Shown: positions 9,285 to 17,713 of the stretch, in pieces
How the letters are laid out: each line of letters opens with the position of its first letter
How positions within the stretch are numbered: the stretch's first letter is position 1
Source: Trueperella bialowiezensis
GTDB taxonomy: Bacteria > Actinomycetota > Actinomycetes > Actinomycetales > Actinomycetaceae
Reading direction: 5' to 3'
Assembly (NCBI RefSeq): GCF_900637955.1
Contig: NZ_LR134476.1
Location: forward strand, 682,001 to 746,000
Length of the DNA stretch: 64,000 nt
The notes under the pieces: generated by a model
Database searches by the model: none
The model's input: only the letters and a program-made list of their open reading frames with translations
What the model was told of the DNA's origin: nothing
Position numbers and translations under genes: made by a program

Positions 9285-10243
9285 ACCTGTCCTCCTGACT
9301 TCGACGAGGGATCGATGGCGTCACGCAAGCCGTCTCCGATGAAGTTCACTGATAGGAGCATCAACACGAGCGCCAGCGCGGGTGGAAGGAACAGCCACGA
9401 ATGTGTAAGGGCAGATGACTGGCCTGCACCGATCAACGAGCCGAGCGAAACCTGCGGATCCTTCACGCCGAACCCGAAGTAGGACAGCGAGGTTTCCGAC
9501 AGCACCGCAGAAGCCACGTTGAGTGTGAAATCCACGATGAGTAGCGAGGAAATGTTCGGCAAAATGTGCCGCATGATGATCGTGCCAGAGGGCACGGACA
9601 TGTATTTCGCGGCCGTCACGTAATCGAGTGATTTCACGGACATCGTCATTGCTCGCACCACGCGTGCGGTGAGCATCCAGCCGAAGGCCGCCAGTAGGAA
9701 GATGAAGATGACGACGCCGGCGCCTTCCGATCCGAACCGGTTCGAGATGATTGCGATCATGAGGAAGGACGGGATAACGAGCATGAGGTCGATGATCCAG
9801 GTGGCGACCTTGTCTACCCAACCGCCGAAGTAGGCAGCGGCGGAACCGAACAGGGCTGCCCACCCGGTTTGGATGAGAGCCACCGAGAAGCCGATGATGA
9901 GCGACTTGCGCAAGCCTTCGAGCGTCATCGCAAAGATGTCACGCCCGCGCTTGTCCGTACCAAAGAGGTGCTCGGCGTCGGGCGGCTGCAAGTAGTGGCC
10001 GCGGTCGCGGTCTAAATAGTCCCACTCGGCAAGCATCGGGCCGAAAATCGCGAGCGCGAGCACAATAATCAGGCCGACGACGCCGATGACGGCGGTCTTG
10101 TTACGCCAGAACCGGCGCGCGATGATCTGCCTGCGCGTGTAACGCTTGGTTTGGGCCATACGCTCTTCGGTTTGCTTCGCGAGCTTGTCTTTCACTGCGG
10201 CGAGTTCCGCGGCGTCGGCCATCGGGGAAATGTTCTTGGTCAT
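9281..10243 (-). CDS. Peptide ABC transporter permease, DppC/OppC type
   Basis: 320-residue inner-membrane permease with six predicted segments. An N-terminal cytoplasmic region is followed by the OppC N-terminal segment (about residues 45-72) and the BPD_transp_1 domain. A DRDRGHYLQPPDAEHLFGTDK-like region precedes the GRDIF motif, typical of DppC. The EAA-type loop lies around YVTAAKYMSVPSGTIIMRHILPN. It pairs with the DppB-type subunit encoded 1 bp upstream and overlaps the ATPase start by 4 bp, so the three genes are translationally coupled. Confidence 0.92.
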   Translation of the reverse strand: MTKNISPMADAAELAAVKDKLAKQTEERMAQTKRYTRRQIIARRFWRNKTAVIGVVGLIIVLALAIFGPMLAEWDYLDRDRGHYLQPPDAEHLFGTDKRGRDIFAMTLEGLRKSLIIGFSVALIQTGWAALFGSAAAYFGGWVDKVATWIIDLMLVIPSFLMIAIISNRFGSEGAGVVIFIFLLAAFGWMLTARVVRAMTMSVKSLDYVTAAKYMSVPSGTIIMRHILPNISSLLIVDFTLNVASAVLSETSLSYFGFGVKDPQVSLGSLIGAGQSSALTHSWLFLPPALALVLMLLSVNFIGDGLRDAIDPSSKSGGQV

Positions 10244-11251
10244 TTAGCTCACCCTCACTCGCGGATCGGCGACGGCGATCAGCACGTCTGAGAGGAAAGC
10301 GCCGGTTAGTGTGGCCACGCCAGAGAAGGCCACGACTGCTGCCGTTCCGTTGATGTCTTGCGCTTGGATCGTGCGAATACCGTAGATGCCCATGCCTTCC
10401 CAGCCGAAGATTTGTTCAGTCACGGCGGCGCCGAGCACGAGGCCGGTGATACCGAAAGCAAAGTAGGTGGCAATCGGGATGAGCGAGGTGCGTAGCGCGT
10501 GGCGGCGCACGGCGGTGGAGTACCGCAGGCCTTTGGCGCGGGCGGTGCGCACGTAGTCCGATCCCAGCGTGTCAAGCATGAGGTTGCGCTGGTAGCGCGA
10601 ATAGGTGGCCAGGCCGCCCGCGGAGATCGAGATGGTCGGCAACAACAAGTGTTGCAACCTGTCGAGAAGATTCGGCCAGAATTCATCTGGAGGGGTTGTT
10701 GACTGTGGGCCGATGAATTGGAAGAAGCTTGAATCGAACGTGTTGTTGAACCACACCGCACCCATCTGCAGGCCGATGCCGATCACCATCGACGGCGTGG
10801 AAATGATGATCATTGCGACGATCGTGATGATCCGGTCTGGGATCGAGTACTGGCGCACTGCCGCCCACGCACCGATCGCGACGCCGCCGATAATTCCGAT
10901 GAAGAAACCGAGGAAGACGAGCTGGAGCGAGAGCCACACCCGGTTCGAGACCTGTTCGTTGACCGATGCACCAAGCGGAGAATAGCCCCAGTCCCATTCC
11001 GAGATCATGCGCAACCATTCCACATACCGTTCCACGATCGGTACTTGCGGGTTGATATTCCAGCCGTTGAGGCGCGCGTCCACGGATTGCACGACGTCGG
11101 CGTACGTGCGATTTGCTGACTGGGTGAGCTCATTTTCGATGAGCATCGAACGCGGATCAAGCTGCGTTCCCGCCAGGAAATAGGCGATGGTGACGGCGAC
11201 GAACAGCAGAATTAAGTAATTCAGCAATCGCCGGATCAAATACTTAGTCAT
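10244..11251 (-). CDS. Peptide ABC transporter permease, DppB/OppB type
   Basis: 335-residue permease and first gene of the peptide transporter operon. An N-terminal membrane segment (LNYLILLFVAVTIAYFLAG) is followed by a long periplasm-type loop and five more segments. The EAA-loop reads YVRTARAKGLRYSTAVRRHALR, here spanning about residues 233-254, matching the DppB family. The start is an ATG with GAGAAGG upstream. It is divergent from lipB; the 208-bp shared region holds two palindromes that could be operators. Confidence 0.93.
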   Translation of the reverse strand: MTKYLIRRLLNYLILLFVAVTIAYFLAGTQLDPRSMLIENELTQSANRTYADVVQSVDARLNGWNINPQVPIVERYVEWLRMISEWDWGYSPLGASVNEQVSNRVWLSLQLVFLGFFIGIIGGVAIGAWAAVRQYSIPDRIITIVAMIIISTPSMVIGIGLQMGAVWFNNTFDSSFFQFIGPQSTTPPDEFWPNLLDRLQHLLLPTISISAGGLATYSRYQRNLMLDTLGSDYVRTARAKGLRYSTAVRRHALRTSLIPIATYFAFGITGLVLGAAVTEQIFGWEGMGIYGIRTIQAQDINGTAAVVAFSGVATLTGAFLSDVLIAVADPRVRVS

Positions 11252-11365
11252 GCGAGGCCTTCTCTTTTCGGTGCCCTCCGCCTCGCCGGCCGTGAGACCA
11301 CCACACTAATACCGGTTAGGCACCTTGCCCAACCACTACTCCTACCGCTTTCGGTGTGTACGTCT

Positions 11366-11383
11366 CTTGCATAGTAGTGCAAG
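11366..11383. promoter_or_regulatory. Palindrome CTTGCA-N6-TGCAAG upstream of the peptide transporter operon
   Basis: A perfect 6-bp inverted repeat with a 6-nt centre (TAGTAG), 115 bp upstream of dppB. On the minus strand the centre reads CTACTA and contributes to a TACTAT box that could be a -10 element. A repressor operator for the transporter operon is a reasonable inference; no regulator gene is nearby. Confidence 0.4.
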
Positions 11384-11416
11384 AACCCCCGCTGGTGCGA
11401 AACGAGACGACACGAC

Positions 11417-11453
11417 GTCACACTTTGTGACAATCCAGCAACCAAACTAGGCT
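11417..11453 (+). promoter_or_regulatory. Leaderless lipB promoter with palindromic operator over the -35
   Basis: TTGTGA (11425-11430), a 17-nt spacer and TAGGCT (11448-11453) form a promoter whose -10 ends 6 nt before the lipB GTG. The perfect palindrome GTCACA-CTT-TGTGAC at 11417-11431 covers the -35, so a protein bound there would block transcription. Confidence 0.6.
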
Positions 11454-11459
11454 GGCAGA

Positions 11460-12227
11460 GTGCAGGTAGTCAATTTTCTCAACTATGGTCCGCTGGATTA
11501 CATGGCTATGGATTCGATCCAGCGAATCGTCCACGACGACGTGGCCCATCTGCGTATGCCCGACACCCTACTCGTGTGGGAGGCAGACCACGTGTATACG
11601 GCAGGGCGGCGTACGGCCGCGGAAGATATTCCTGATTCGTCGATACCGGTGATCCGGATGGATCGCGGCGGTTCCGTCACGTATCACGGGCCTGGCCAGC
11701 TGGTGGTCTACCCGGTGGTTAAGGTGCGACCGCCCAAAGACGTGGTGGGTTTCGTGCGGGCAACTGAACGCGCGATCATGGCGGCGATGGCTGGGTTCAG
11801 TTTGCATACCGAACAAGTGGAGGGTCGCTCCGGGGTGTGGGTGTGCGGCGATGGCGAGGATCGCAAACTGTGTGCGATCGGGATCAAATTCGCTGAGGAT
11901 GCCACGATGCATGGGCTCGCCCTCAACGTGTCAACCGATATCGAGCGCTTCAACAGGATCGTGCCGTGCGGGATCACGGACGCCGGGGTGACCTCGCTGG
12001 ATGCGGAAGGTATTGCGGTGCGGCTCGACGACGTCGTGCCCGCCGTCGTGAGCGAACTTGCCGCAGCCTACGAACCGTTCCTGCTACGAAACGACGAGGC
12101 GATCACGCACGCGGACGCCGGGGACATCATCACCCGGGTACAACAGGTGGAACCGGTGGAATTACCGGCCGTAACCGGCTCGCGGTGGGACGCGGCGAGC
12201 GTATCACCCGTCCATGTGAGTGGATAG
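11460..12227 (+). CDS. lipB: Octanoyl-[acyl carrier protein]-protein octanoyltransferase LipB
   Basis: 255-residue member of the LipB family. It shows the RGGSVTYHGPGQLVVYPVV block at about residues 63-81 and GVWVCGDGEDRKLCAIGIKF, followed by HGLALNVSTDIERFNRIVPCGI, in which the conserved Cys (about residue 172) forms the acyl-enzyme. It moves octanoyl from ACP to lipoyl domains of 2-oxoacid dehydrogenases and GcvH. The start is a GTG without Shine-Dalgarno but 6 nt after a -10 box, indicating a leaderless mRNA. lipA follows 36 bp downstream, giving the classic lipBA order. Confidence 0.95.
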   Translation: MQVVNFLNYGPLDYMAMDSIQRIVHDDVAHLRMPDTLLVWEADHVYTAGRRTAAEDIPDSSIPVIRMDRGGSVTYHGPGQLVVYPVVKVRPPKDVVGFVRATERAIMAAMAGFSLHTEQVEGRSGVWVCGDGEDRKLCAIGIKFAEDATMHGLALNVSTDIERFNRIVPCGITDAGVTSLDAEGIAVRLDDVVPAVVSELAAAYEPFLLRNDEAITHADAGDIITRVQQVEPVELPAVTGSRWDAASVSPVHVSG

Positions 12228-12263
12228 AGCGTTAAGATAGACCTTGTTCAAGGAGGAATAAAC

Positions 12264-13316
12264 GTGACCGACACACTTGTAGGCGGGCGAGTAACCCCGG
12301 GCGAACGTAAGTTGCTACGCGTCGAGGCGCGCAACGCGCAGACCCCGATTGAAACCAAGCCCGAGTGGATTAAAACCAAAGCCACGGTTGGTAAAGAGTA
12401 TTCGGACATGCGCGAACGGGTCAACGGCGCATCCCTGCACACGGTGTGTAAAGAAGCGAACTGTCCGAACATTTACGAGTGTTGGGAAGACCGCGAGGCC
12501 TCCTTCCTCATCGGCGGCGACATCTGTACCCGCCGATGCGATTTCTGCTTTATCAAAACGGGCAAGCCCACCGACTACGATCGCGACGAGCCACGCCGAG
12601 TGGCACAATCCGTGAAAGAGATGGAACTCAACTACGCCACGATCACGGGCGTCACACGCGACGACCTCGACGACGGCGCCTCCTGGCTGTATGCCGAAAC
12701 GTGCCGCCTCATCCACGAAACGTGCCCAAACACGGGTGTTGAGCTCTTGATTGACGACATGCGAGGCGGGGCGCCCGCCCTCCAGCAGGTTTTTGACGCC
12801 CGCCCGGAAGTGCTCGCACACAACCTCGAAACGGTGCCCCGGATTTTTAAGAAGATCCGCCCGGCCTTCCGCTACGAACGCTCCCTCGATCTCATCACGT
12901 TCGCTTCAGAAAATAATCTCATCACCAAGTCGAACCTGATTTTGGGCATGGGCGAAACGAAAGACGAGGTCTTGCAGGCGATGCAAGACCTCGTGGATGC
13001 CGGCTGTGACATCTTGACGATCACCCAATACCTGCGGCCCTCGCCCCTGCACCACCCGATTGATCGGTGGGTCAAGCCCAACGAGTTCGTCGAGCTGTCC
13101 AAGATCGGCTACGAGATGGGCTTCGCCGGGATCATGGCCGGGCCGCTCGTGCGTTCCTCGTACCGGTCGGGTTCGCTGTGGGCGCGGGCGATGAAGCACA
13201 AGGGCTGGCCGATCCCCGACCACCTGCGCAACATCGCGGGCGCGGCAGAGAAGTCACCGTTTGCGGCTCAAGAAGCCCAGTCGGTAGTTAACCGTATGGG
13301 TGGCTGCCACAGCTAA
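12264..13316 (+). CDS. lipA: Lipoyl synthase LipA (radical SAM)
   Basis: 350-residue radical SAM enzyme that inserts two sulfurs into the octanoyl chain. The auxiliary cluster cysteines lie in [12 protein letters not shown] and the radical SAM cluster in [10 protein letters not shown]. The C-terminal RSSYRSG motif carries the serine that ligates the auxiliary cluster. The start is a GTG preceded by AAGGAGGAATAAAC, an excellent Shine-Dalgarno. It completes the lipoylation pair with lipB and converges on the acyl-CoA ligase gene, with a hairpin between them. Confidence 0.96.
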   Translation: MTDTLVGGRVTPGERKLLRVEARNAQTPIETKPEWIKTKATVGKEYSDMRERVNGASLHTVCKEANCPNIYECWEDREASFLIGGDICTRRCDFCFIKTGKPTDYDRDEPRRVAQSVKEMELNYATITGVTRDDLDDGASWLYAETCRLIHETCPNTGVELLIDDMRGGAPALQQVFDARPEVLAHNLETVPRIFKKIRPAFRYERSLDLITFASENNLITKSNLILGMGETKDEVLQAMQDLVDAGCDILTITQYLRPSPLHHPIDRWVKPNEFVELSKIGYEMGFAGIMAGPLVRSSYRSGSLWARAMKHKGWPIPDHLRNIAGAAEKSPFAAQEAQSVVNRMGGCHS

Positions 13317-13333
13317 CATCACCTGTCCGCCAC

Positions 13334-13351
13334 CGCGGGCGGCTGCCCGCG
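13334..13351. terminator. Hairpin between convergent lipA and acyl-CoA ligase genes
   Basis: Perfect CGCGGGC / GCCCGCG 7-bp stem with GGCT loop, directly abutting the stop of the minus-strand gene and 17 bp after lipA. There is no long U-tract, so termination efficiency is uncertain. Confidence 0.45.
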
Positions 13352-14956
13352 CTACTCTTGCTCCGCCGCTGCGAACAGTTCGGCAAGCGCTACCCGGTCG
13401 GCTTTGCCGTTGGCGTTCGTTGGCAGCCCATCAACGACGACGACGCGGCGCGGCAGCTTGAACCGCGCTAGCACCTGGCTGGCAAAAGCCTGAATCTCCG
13501 CAAGGCTCGGGGCTGCGAAACCGGCCTGCATGACGATCGCTGCCGACACCGCTTCACCCCACACCTCGTGCGGCGTGCCAATAACCGCGCAATCTGAGAC
13601 GCCCGGGAACTGAGCGAGCACGGCTTGGACTTCCTCGGCTTGGATGTTTTCTCCCCCGGAGTTGATGACGTTGTGTTTGCGCCCGGTGATCCACAGGAAG
13701 CCGCCCTCGTCTTGGCGTACAAGATCGCCGGTGTGTAGCCATCCGCCGCGGAAAGCTGCAGCGCTCGAGTCCGGATCGTGCCAGTAAGAGTTCGCCACGT
13801 TCGGGCCGCGCACAAGCAACTCTCCTGCGGTGGCGTCCTCCCCCGCCTCGTTCACTATTCGTGCCTCCACGTGTGCGAACGGACGTCCGATGGAACCGGC
13901 ACGCTCGTCCAGGTGCTCGGCCGGCAGGTAGGCACCCGAGGCGGCCGTTTCCGTCATCCCCCACACATTCAATGGTTCCAAACCGGCCTCGCGCATTCGG
14001 CTCAGCAACGGTGGCGGAACCGGCGCACCGCCAATGAGCGGCAGGCGGAAATTGGAAAGATCATAGCTGGAAAATTCCGGGTCGTTGAGCAGCGCCGCAT
14101 ACATGGTGGGCACGCCAAACATGATCGCCACCTTGTGCTCCGCAAGGGCGGCCAGCACGCGGGTCGGATTAAACTCGCGCACGATCACCACTGTGCCGCC
14201 GTGCGAAAACAGATCCAGGGTTGTGCCGTTGAAACCGCCAATGTGGGTGAGCGGGGCGACTGTGAGTACCGTGTCGTGATTGGAGTATTCGAAGCCTTCC
14301 CGGAAATTGCGCGCACCCCACCACAACTGTTCGTGGGTCAGTTCCACGCCCTTCGGTTTGCCAGCGCTCGCCGAGGTGAACAGCAAGGCGGCAGGGCCTT
14401 CCGGATAGGAGCGCGAATTAAGCGCGGTGCTCCCGGATTTTTCGGTGGTGATGAATTTCCCGTTGTGCGCTTGCGCTGCCGCGCTGAGCCCGAAGTACCC
14501 CTGGGAAATGGCTGCCGAGACGGATGGGGCGTGATCGTCGTCGTCGATTACGAAATGTGTGATTGTGCCGAGCGATTCGAACACCCCATCCTCGGCAACT
14601 TCCACGTCTGCAACCAGCACGCGCGGGGCGCAGAAGTCGACGAGCGCGAGGTGGTCGGCGCGGGTGAGCCGGTGCGATACCGGCACGAAAACCGCTCCGA
14701 TGCGTGCGCAGGCCACGTGAAAGAGCATGTGGTAGGGCGAGTTGCGAGCGATGAGCATGACGCGGTCGCCGGCGCTCACTCCCGTGGCACCCAGCAACTG
14801 TGCCAGCTGGCGGGTACGCTCCGCGGCCTCCAGCACCGTCATCGTTTGCGAACCATAGACCAGCGACGTGCGATCCGGATGCGCTTTCGCCGCCCGGTCC
14901 AGGCTATGCGCGGAATTGAATGTCGGTTTACTATGCACCAACCCAGTATCCTTCAC
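13352..14956 (-). CDS. AMP-dependent acyl-CoA synthetase/ligase (ANL superfamily)
   Basis: About 534 residues. The P-loop-like A3 motif reads LLFTSASAGKPKGVEL, a variant with Ala in place of the usual Gly/Thr positions. A5 is NVWGMTETAASG, A7-A8 is GWLHTGDLV then WITGRKHNVINSGGENI, and the A10 lysine is in NANGKADR. The protein adenylates a carboxylate and transfers it to CoA; the substrate (fatty or aryl acid) is unknown. The GTG at 14956 overlaps the upstream aminopeptidase gene by 26 bp. A second GTG at 14938, with GAAGGA about 10 nt upstream, is an equally plausible start. Confidence 0.85.
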   Translation of the reverse strand: MKDTGLVHSKPTFNSAHSLDRAAKAHPDRTSLVYGSQTMTVLEAAERTRQLAQLLGATGVSAGDRVMLIARNSPYHMLFHVACARIGAVFVPVSHRLTRADHLALVDFCAPRVLVADVEVAEDGVFESLGTITHFVIDDDDHAPSVSAAISQGYFGLSAAAQAHNGKFITTEKSGSTALNSRSYPEGPAALLFTSASAGKPKGVELTHEQLWWGARNFREGFEYSNHDTVLTVAPLTHIGGFNGTTLDLFSHGGTVVIVREFNPTRVLAALAEHKVAIMFGVPTMYAALLNDPEFSSYDLSNFRLPLIGGAPVPPPLLSRMREAGLEPLNVWGMTETAASGAYLPAEHLDERAGSIGRPFAHVEARIVNEAGEDATAGELLVRGPNVANSYWHDPDSSAAAFRGGWLHTGDLVRQDEGGFLWITGRKHNVINSGGENIQAEEVQAVLAQFPGVSDCAVIGTPHEVWGEAVSAAIVMQAGFAAPSLAEIQAFASQVLARFKLPRRVVVVDGLPTNANGKADRVALAELFAAAEQE

Positions 14957-16196
14957 AGACCTTAGCCAGCGCTAGTACATCGGCTGGGCATGAGATTTCC
15001 CGCACCGAATGCATTGACAGCAGCGGAATCCCGACGTCGACGGTCGTCATCCCAAGGCGCGTGGCTGTTAGCGGGCCGATCGTTGACCCGCAAGGGACGT
15101 CATTGTTTGACACGAAGGTCTGCGTGGCGACGCCGTGGCACGCCGCCGCCCGCCGCCACAGCGCGCTACCTTTCGCTTCGGTTGCGTAACGCTGGTTCGC
15201 GTTGACTTTGAGGAGTGGGCCAGCGCCGAGGGCCACCTGATGGTTCGGATCGTGCTTGGCCGGCATGTTCGGATTGATTGAATGCCCGGCGTCGGCAGAG
15301 ATGCACGACGAGCGAGCCAGCATCTGGGCGAAAGCGTCATAGCTTGCCGCACCCAGGCTTTCCGCGATTCTGCGCAGCGTGTTTTCTAAGAACGGCCCGG
15401 CTGCACCGGCGTATGTCGACGATCCCACTTCTTCGTGGTCGAAGGCCGCGAACACGGCGATATCTTCGCCCGGCAGGCCCGCCGTCGTCGTCAAAAACGC
15501 CTTCAGCGAAGCAAACACGGACGAGAGGTTATCCTGCCTGCCCGCAGCGAAGAACGCATCCCCGTCCGCACCGCCAAACACGGCGGGCGCCTGCACGTCG
15601 TAGGCAAACAGGTCATGGCCAGCGATCTCCTCAGGGGCGATCCCTGCGCTGTCGGCAAGGTAGCCGGCAAGATCGGCCGCACCTAAAGCCCAGATCGGGT
15701 GGTAGTCGGCCTGCCGGGACAGCTCCAGCCTGTCGTTGACCGACCTATCCAGATGCGGAGCGGTCTGCGGGATGACCATGATCGCCGGCGTCTTGACCAG
15801 ATGAGCCTCACCGTGGATATCGGTAATAATGCCGGCGATACCCAGATCTCGGTTGAGCCACGAGTTGAGCAGCGGGCCGCCGTAGACCTCCACGTTAACT
15901 TGGCCGAACCCGAAGGCCGAGCTGCCCGGCGTCGGCTTAACTTTGAACGACGGCGAATCCGTATGCGAACCGACAATCCGGAAACCACCATCGCTACCCG
16001 CGTACCCCAGCTGCCAGGCAATCACCGCCCCGCCGCGCACCACGTAGCCGCGATCGTGGCCTGCCCACGGAGCGGCTTCGTCTTGGTGGGAAAAACCGGC
16101 GTCACCCAACGCCTGCACGATCTGCTGGGCAGCGTGAAAAGAAGATGGAGAATCGCTGATGAACCGGGCATACGCCTCGGTGAAGTCTGTGGTCAT
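14931..16196 (-). CDS. apeB: M18-family aspartyl aminopeptidase-like metallopeptidase
   Basis: 421-residue zinc aminopeptidase of family M18. The sequence shows GSHTDSPSFKVKP near residue 76, VNDRLELS and the second metal-site block FAAFDHEEVGSSTYAGAAG. The C-terminal MTTVDVGIPLLSMHSVREI segment is typical of M18. It would remove N-terminal acidic or neutral residues from peptides in the cytoplasm, which fits a cell that imports peptides with the transporter at 5-11 kb. Its 3' end overlaps the acyl-CoA ligase start. The ATG at 16196 lies 9 bp after the hydrolase gene stop, suggesting one transcript with 16206-17524. Confidence 0.9.
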   Translation of the reverse strand: MTTDFTEAYARFISDSPSSFHAAQQIVQALGDAGFSHQDEAAPWAGHDRGYVVRGGAVIAWQLGYAGSDGGFRIVGSHTDSPSFKVKPTPGSSAFGFGQVNVEVYGGPLLNSWLNRDLGIAGIITDIHGEAHLVKTPAIMVIPQTAPHLDRSVNDRLELSRQADYHPIWALGAADLAGYLADSAGIAPEEIAGHDLFAYDVQAPAVFGGADGDAFFAAGRQDNLSSVFASLKAFLTTTAGLPGEDIAVFAAFDHEEVGSSTYAGAAGPFLENTLRRIAESLGAASYDAFAQMLARSSCISADAGHSINPNMPAKHDPNHQVALGAGPLLKVNANQRYATEAKGSALWRRAAACHGVATQTFVSNNDVPCGSTIGPLTATRLGMTTVDVGIPLLSMHSVREISCPADVLALAKVCEGYWVGA

Positions 16197-16205
16197 GGCT
16201 ATAGT

Positions 16206-17015
16206 TTAGGCGAGCGCGCCAAGCAGGTACACCCACGCATCATGGCCGGGCTGAATCACATCAATATGGTTCGCACCTTCGACCACCGCCAGGTTGAACG
16301 GCTCGGATCGCAAATCTCGCGAACGTGCCACCGGCACACTCTGGTCCGCCGTGCCGTGAATGATGTTCACGCTCAGTTCCCGCCCGCGGAACTTCGCCTC
16401 CCCCAACTGGTAGTAGTTGAACAGGGGATCATACAGCGCGTAGCGATCCGCGCGCTCCTCGAGCGTGCCACCAATCCATACGGCGGCATGCCCGTGTTCG
16501 CCAGCCGGGTCTTCCCGCACTTCACGAGCCAGATCAATAATGGGTGCGAGCAGCACGGCAGAAGCAGGTTCTAGCTCCGAGGCCAACACGACGTTCAGGG
16601 CGAAGAGAGCTCCGGCGTCGTGCCCAACCCACACCGCACTAGCCAGCTGTGGGTGCATGGCGAGCCGTTGGGCGTCGTTCGCTGCCAATTCCGGGCGGCC
16701 CGGTTCAAAACGCATTTGAGGTAACGCCACCCGGTATCCGGTTTGGGCAAGCGCACTGGCTGCTGGGCGGGTGGCAGCAAGCAAACCGTTGCCGGAGAAT
16801 TTCCCGCCGTGCAGGAAGCAAATCGTGCGGGCCGCATCGGCGTCACCGTACCATTCGATGACTTGGCGGTCGTCGTCGCCATAACGTTCCACCGAGCTGG
16901 GGAATACGAGCTGGCGGGCGAGTCTGTCCGCTGCTTGGGCTTCGCCCTGCGCGGTCACCTGCATATGGCTGTTATCAGTTGGCTTGTGCATCGGCATAAT
17001 ACTGGCGTTCGCCAC
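16206..17015 (-). CDS. Alpha/beta-hydrolase with Asp at the nucleophile position
   Basis: 269-residue alpha/beta-hydrolase fold protein. An oxyanion-type HGG is at 69-71, the nucleophile elbow reads GHDAG (131-135), and candidate acid Asp224 (GTADQSVP) and base His250 (GANHID) follow. Kynurenine-formamidase-like relatives carry GHSAG, so Asp133 replaces the expected Ser. This could mean a dehalogenase/epoxide-hydrolase-type Asp nucleophile or loss of activity. The GTG start overlaps the stop of the phosphatase gene by one base (TAGTG), indicating translational coupling. An ATG further inside (residue 7) is an alternative start. Confidence 0.75.
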   Translation of the reverse strand: MANASIMPMHKPTDNSHMQVTAQGEAQAADRLARQLVFPSSVERYGDDDRQVIEWYGDADAARTICFLHGGKFSGNGLLAATRPAASALAQTGYRVALPQMRFEPGRPELAANDAQRLAMHPQLASAVWVGHDAGALFALNVVLASELEPASAVLLAPIIDLAREVREDPAGEHGHAAVWIGGTLEERADRYALYDPLFNYYQLGEAKFRGRELSVNIIHGTADQSVPVARSRDLRSEPFNLAVVEGANHIDVIQPGHDAWVYLLGALA

Positions 17016-17524
17016 TAGTTTCGTTCCGCGCCCATATCTCGCACGAAAGCGCGTTGCGCCGGGGTCTCCACGGCGTCGTGCGCATAGTTCTGTTTAATGA
17101 AGTCAATCGCTTCTTGGGGATCCATACCTTCCAACACAGCGATGATGGCAAGGGCCGTGCCCGTTCGCCCAACGCCGCCGCGGCACACGATTTCTACCCG
17201 TTCGCTAGCGGAACGTTCCCAGGCGGTCTTGAGCACGTCGTGAGCTTGGGAAGTGCGGCGTGGCAACCGGTAGTCTGGCCAGTCAATAGCAATGGTCTCG
17301 TTCGCACTCGAGGTCACAAAATTACCGCCCAGGCGCGAACCCACTCCGGTGGTTAACATGATGCACAAGTCGGCTGGTTCTTCGGCTTGTTGACGCCATG
17401 ACCGCCCACGGATACGCCGACCAGAGGGGAACTCGACGACGCCGGGTGCGGCCTTCCACCGCTGCTCCTTGCGCACCTGTTCCATCTGCACCTCCAACCA
17501 TCGGCGCTCCATTGCAGCTTTCAC
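17015..17524 (-). CDS. Protein-tyrosine phosphatase family protein
   Basis: 169 residues. The P-loop CRGGVGRTG gives catalytic Cys114 and Arg120 (C-x5-R-T), and the general acid loop IDWPDYRLP supplies Asp84 in a WPD motif, so the active site is complete. These small cytoplasmic phosphatases act on phosphotyrosine or related phosphoesters. The gene is the first of an apparent operon with the alpha/beta-hydrolase, which overlaps it by one base, and the M18 aminopeptidase. The start is a GTG at 17524; an ATG four codons in is possible. Confidence 0.82.
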   Translation of the reverse strand: MKAAMERRWLEVQMEQVRKEQRWKAAPGVVEFPSGRRIRGRSWRQQAEEPADLCIMLTTGVGSRLGGNFVTSSANETIAIDWPDYRLPRRTSQAHDVLKTAWERSASERVEIVCRGGVGRTGTALAIIAVLEGMDPQEAIDFIKQNYAHDAVETPAQRAFVRDMGAERN

Positions 17525-17713
17525 CGTACCAACCTTGAGGTAAAACTAGCCAGAAAATCTCACGGATTTTTGGCTTTCCGGGGTAATCTCACATCCGCCA
17601 CCCAGCAAGATCAACTCTTGTGCGAACTACCTCACATGCGCTCGCATTTTCAGATAATCTTGAAGTCGAGACAATAACGTCTGGAACGCTCGAGCGTGAC
17701 TGAGGAGCATACA

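Noticed and set aside
11248-11445. 65-codon minus-strand frame upstream of dppB
   Set aside because: It lies on the promoter region, lacks a ribosome site and has no conserved motif.
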